NCBI GenBank assembly: GCA_012862575.1
Contig: BLSF01000145.1
Coordinates: 1 to 29,179, forward strand
Origin: Parietichytrium sp. I65-24A
Taxonomy: Eukaryota; Sar; Bigyra; Thraustochytrida; Thraustochytriidae
Direction of reading: 5' to 3'
DNA length: 29,179 nt
The notes beneath the pieces were generated by a model. That model was given only the letters and a program-made list of their open reading frames with translations. It was not told where the DNA came from and did not search any database. The position numbers and the translations under genes were made by a program. Below are positions 27,092-29,179 of this stretch, piece after piece (within the stretch, counting starts at the first letter, position 1; the number at the start of each line of letters is the position of its first letter).

Positions 27092-27552
27092 AGTCAAAGC
27101 AAACCGTCGCCTCGAAGGATCCCACAATCTTCTGCACTGCTCTTTATTTTCGCTCGTTTCAGCCGCGCAATCCACGACCCGGCGGATTACACAGACGAAG
27201 TCGCTCTTCCTGATTGACCAAAACTAAAATCAAATTCGAAATAAATAATTCAAAAGCAAGCCCGACGTGCAGAGTACGGCAACAAACACTTTCGTTCACG
27301 TTTTGATGCTCATTTCAATTGNAGTCAAAGCAAACCGTCGCCTCGAAGGATCCCACAATCTTCTGCACTGCTCTTTATTTTCGCTCGTTTCAGCCGCGCA
27401 ATCCACGACCCGGCGGATTACACAGACGAAGTCGCTCTTCCTGATTGACCAAAACTAAAATCAAATTCGAAATAAATAATTCAAAAGCAAGCCCGACGTG
27501 CAGAGTACGGCAACAAACACTTTCGTTCACGTTTTGATGCTCATTTCAATTG
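27092..27552. repeat. Two identical 230-bp copies separated by one N (assembly seam)
   Basis: 27092-27321 and 27323-27552 are identical over all 230 bases, and the only base between them is the window's single N (27322). Perfect identity ending exactly at an N is what remains when two contigs with overlapping ends are scaffolded without merging. A real tandem duplication would not need an N. The true sequence probably has one copy. Confidence 0.9.
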
Positions 27553-27642
27553 ATTGACAGCGAATGCGAATGTTCAATTTCAATTTCGTTGTGAAAGTGA
27601 AGAAGAGACAGAAGAGACTGAAAGAAGCTGTTGTCTTACTTC

Positions 27643-27654
27643 ACTGAGTACCGG
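27643..27654. repeat. Partial copy of the dispersed 16-mer
   Basis: ACTGAGTACCGG, the core shared with 15261-15276 and 28659-28674. Confidence 0.45.
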
Positions 27655-27857
27655 AACGACTAGTGGGGCTTGAAGAGAAACTCTCTTCTCATCTCTTCTA
27701 CTTCTTCTCCATCTTCTTCCCTGGGGCTTTGGAAAACTTGAAAATTATTCTAGTAGAAGAAAAAAAATAAAAATTTTACCTATAGAGAGACTGCTCTACG
27801 AGCCCTTCTTCAAACAAGCACAATTGGAAATAAACTCCCTGTGCTACCGAGTTTTAA

Positions 27858-27907
27858 ATGGGTGTCCAGATCGATGCCCAGGCCATGGCCATGGCCATGG
27901 TGAAGCG
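27858..27907 (+). CDS. Possible first coding exon of a gene running rightwards (partial)
   Basis: TAA is directly followed by ATG in good context (TAAATGG), then MGVQIDAQAMAMAMVKR up to a strong donor CG|GTAAGG at 27908. The exon includes the palindromic CCATGG triple repeat at 27883-27900. Candidate acceptors after long pyrimidine tracts lie at about 28037 (CTTTTTCCTTTCCAG) and about 28290 (TTTTGCTTCCAAG), but neither leads to a frame I recognise. The gene may extend past the window, or this may be chance. No function can be given. Confidence 0.3.
27883..27900. repeat. CCATGG x3 palindromic repeat
   Basis: Three adjacent CCATGG units, an 18-bp perfect palindrome. If the exon model at 27858 is right, it encodes part of an Ala-Met repeat. 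Confidence 0.7.
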
Positions 27908-29179
27908 GTAAGGTAGAGCGGAAGGGATGGGATGGTTGAGCGGGGCTCGCGGCCTGGCAAGCACTCAGGTTTCCAATACCGTTTTCTCATCTCTCGTGTC
28001 TTTCTTTTTTGCTTCCTCCCTTCTTTTTCCTTTCCAGACCCTTTCCTCTGTATATTCCCATTTCTCCTTGGGGCTCATTCTTTTCCCCCTTCTCGTCACT
28101 TTTCTTCTCGCTTTTCACCATGCCACGCCATCATCTTCCCCCCATAACACTGGCGAACGGAGCGGCGAAAACAGGGACGAAGACTTTCTTTTCTAGTGCT
28201 ATCTCGAGGAATTGAGACACAGGGACGGTTCTGATGAGCAGCAGCAACAGCAACAAGGACTGTGACTTTTTTCTTCTTTTTTGCTTCCAAGCTTTAGAGT
28301 TCAGGTATGTTCAGGTAGTCGAGTCGATCGAGGTATCGCTTCGATACAAGAGAGACCCTCTGAAGAGTCGAGAGAGTCGAGCAGTACTAGTACAGGGCGC
28401 CAATCCTGTTTTCTATCCTGTTGCTGCTTGGCAGATCGCTGTGACTCGAGCACACGATGACCGGTCTTGTAACTTACAAGCAGCGTCTTGGTGCCTCACC
28501 CCACCTTCCGATAGGGTTTGTTTACGCTGTCACTTCGTGGCTTGTTGGTGCATGTCCGGGAGCTCCCGTGGAACGAGTAGATGACTTGCCGTAGAAGAAG
28601 AGAATTTGCTCCCCTGCCAAGGCTCTGAGGGAAGCTGAAGTTAGCTTATTTAAGTTGGGTACTGAGTACCGGTATGTGCGATGGGATGTGTTGGCTAGAG
28701 ATGGGGTTACTCACGCTCGCGAACTTCAGCGGGTAATCTCCGTAAATCGTTGAAGAGAGGAGTATGCTAGTATGCTAACCCCACAAGAAAGGTCTAAACA
28801 TGTCTTAACACAATTTAGCGTGCAACTTGCACACAAAAGAATGCTGCATCTCCTCTCAAAAATAATGTTGCGCGGCTCGGCACGCTCCGATTCGAGCGAG
28901 TCCACATTCATCCCGATTGGAGCTACAGTTAGTTGCTTTCCATCAAAAAGCCTACCAGTACTCACATTTCAAGTGACCATCGCCGCCGCTTGACTCTGGA
29001 TTCACAGTTCGACTAGTAGTTCCAAGACCACTGTGGAAAGGCTTTGAATTTCTATCTACTAGCTCGACATAGATTCGTGTGCAGTGCAGCTTGCACAAGA
29101 CTGCTGCGTTTCCTGCTGCTCTCATAACTTACTCACGCTCGCGTCTTTCTGCGATTTTCTGCGCCACTCACTCGCTCAT
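27908..29179. other. Right-end region without a supported gene
   Basis: Pyrimidine-rich DNA (27965-28140) makes hydrophobic pseudo-frames on the plus strand. A plus-strand frame at 28234-28584 has no domain. The second full copy of the 16-mer is at 28659-28674. Nothing else is recognisable up to the window edge. Confidence 0.45.
28659..28674. repeat. Copy 2 of a dispersed 16-mer
   Basis: GTACTGAGTACCGGTA, identical to 15261-15276, in non-coding DNA. Confidence 0.6.

Noticed and set aside
27927-28196. 89-codon hydrophobic plus-strand frame that looks like a membrane protein
   Set aside because: The hydrophobicity comes from a pyrimidine-rich tract that encodes Phe/Leu/Ser in any frame; the tract is more likely intronic or spacer.

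Overview
This is nuclear DNA of a flagellated, probably microbial eukaryote. The genes are eukaryote-specific: an eIF2B alpha subunit, a SAC3/LENG8 mRNA-export-type protein, a SET/MYND methyltransferase, an F-box-JmjC protein and an LZTFL1/BBS17-like ciliary protein. Introns are short (about 60-175 bp) GT-AG introns, and most genes are single long open frames. The mix of families (F-box-JmjC-APH fusion as in plants, BBSome factor as in ciliated cells, large ankyrin-WW proteins) fits a stramenopile protist such as a labyrinthulomycete or oomycete relative. That placement is inference, not something the sequence proves.

Layout, left to right: (1) minus-strand F-box-JmjC-aminoglycoside-phosphotransferase-like protein (366-3170); (2) plus-strand multi-exon EF-hand/WW-like/B-box protein (4305-6572); (3) minus-strand secreted, possibly GPI-anchored orphan (6721-7596); (4) minus-strand two-exon SET/MYND protein with a Cys-rich insert (8516-10006); (5) minus-strand eIF2B alpha (10696-11652); (6) minus-strand LENG8/THP3-like SAC3 protein (12507-14531); (7) plus-strand mitochondrial-type membrane orphan (15746-16993); (8) minus-strand LZTFL1-like coiled-coil protein (17232-18158); (9) a gene-poor stretch of about 3.5 kb; (10) plus-strand 86-residue orphan with a 5'UTR intron (21918-22178); (11) minus-strand 1206-residue ankyrin/triple-WW/coiled-coil protein (22456-26076); (12) a gene-poor right end with an assembly seam (an N between two identical 230-bp copies at 27092-27552) and a possible first exon of a gene running off the window (27858-27907).

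The genes are unrelated housekeeping, signalling and orphan genes, not an operon or cluster. Three pairs converge tail to tail at 150-280 bp (6572/6721, 16993/17232, 22178/22456). I found no convincing RNA gene, CRISPR array or intact mobile element. The most unusual items are the multidomain fusions (F-box-JmjC-APH; EF-hand-WW-B-box; ankyrin-WWx3), the Cys-rich plus acidic insert inside the SET/MYND protein, and three orphans with clear targeting signals or distinctive structure. I did not see a coherent undescribed multi-gene system.
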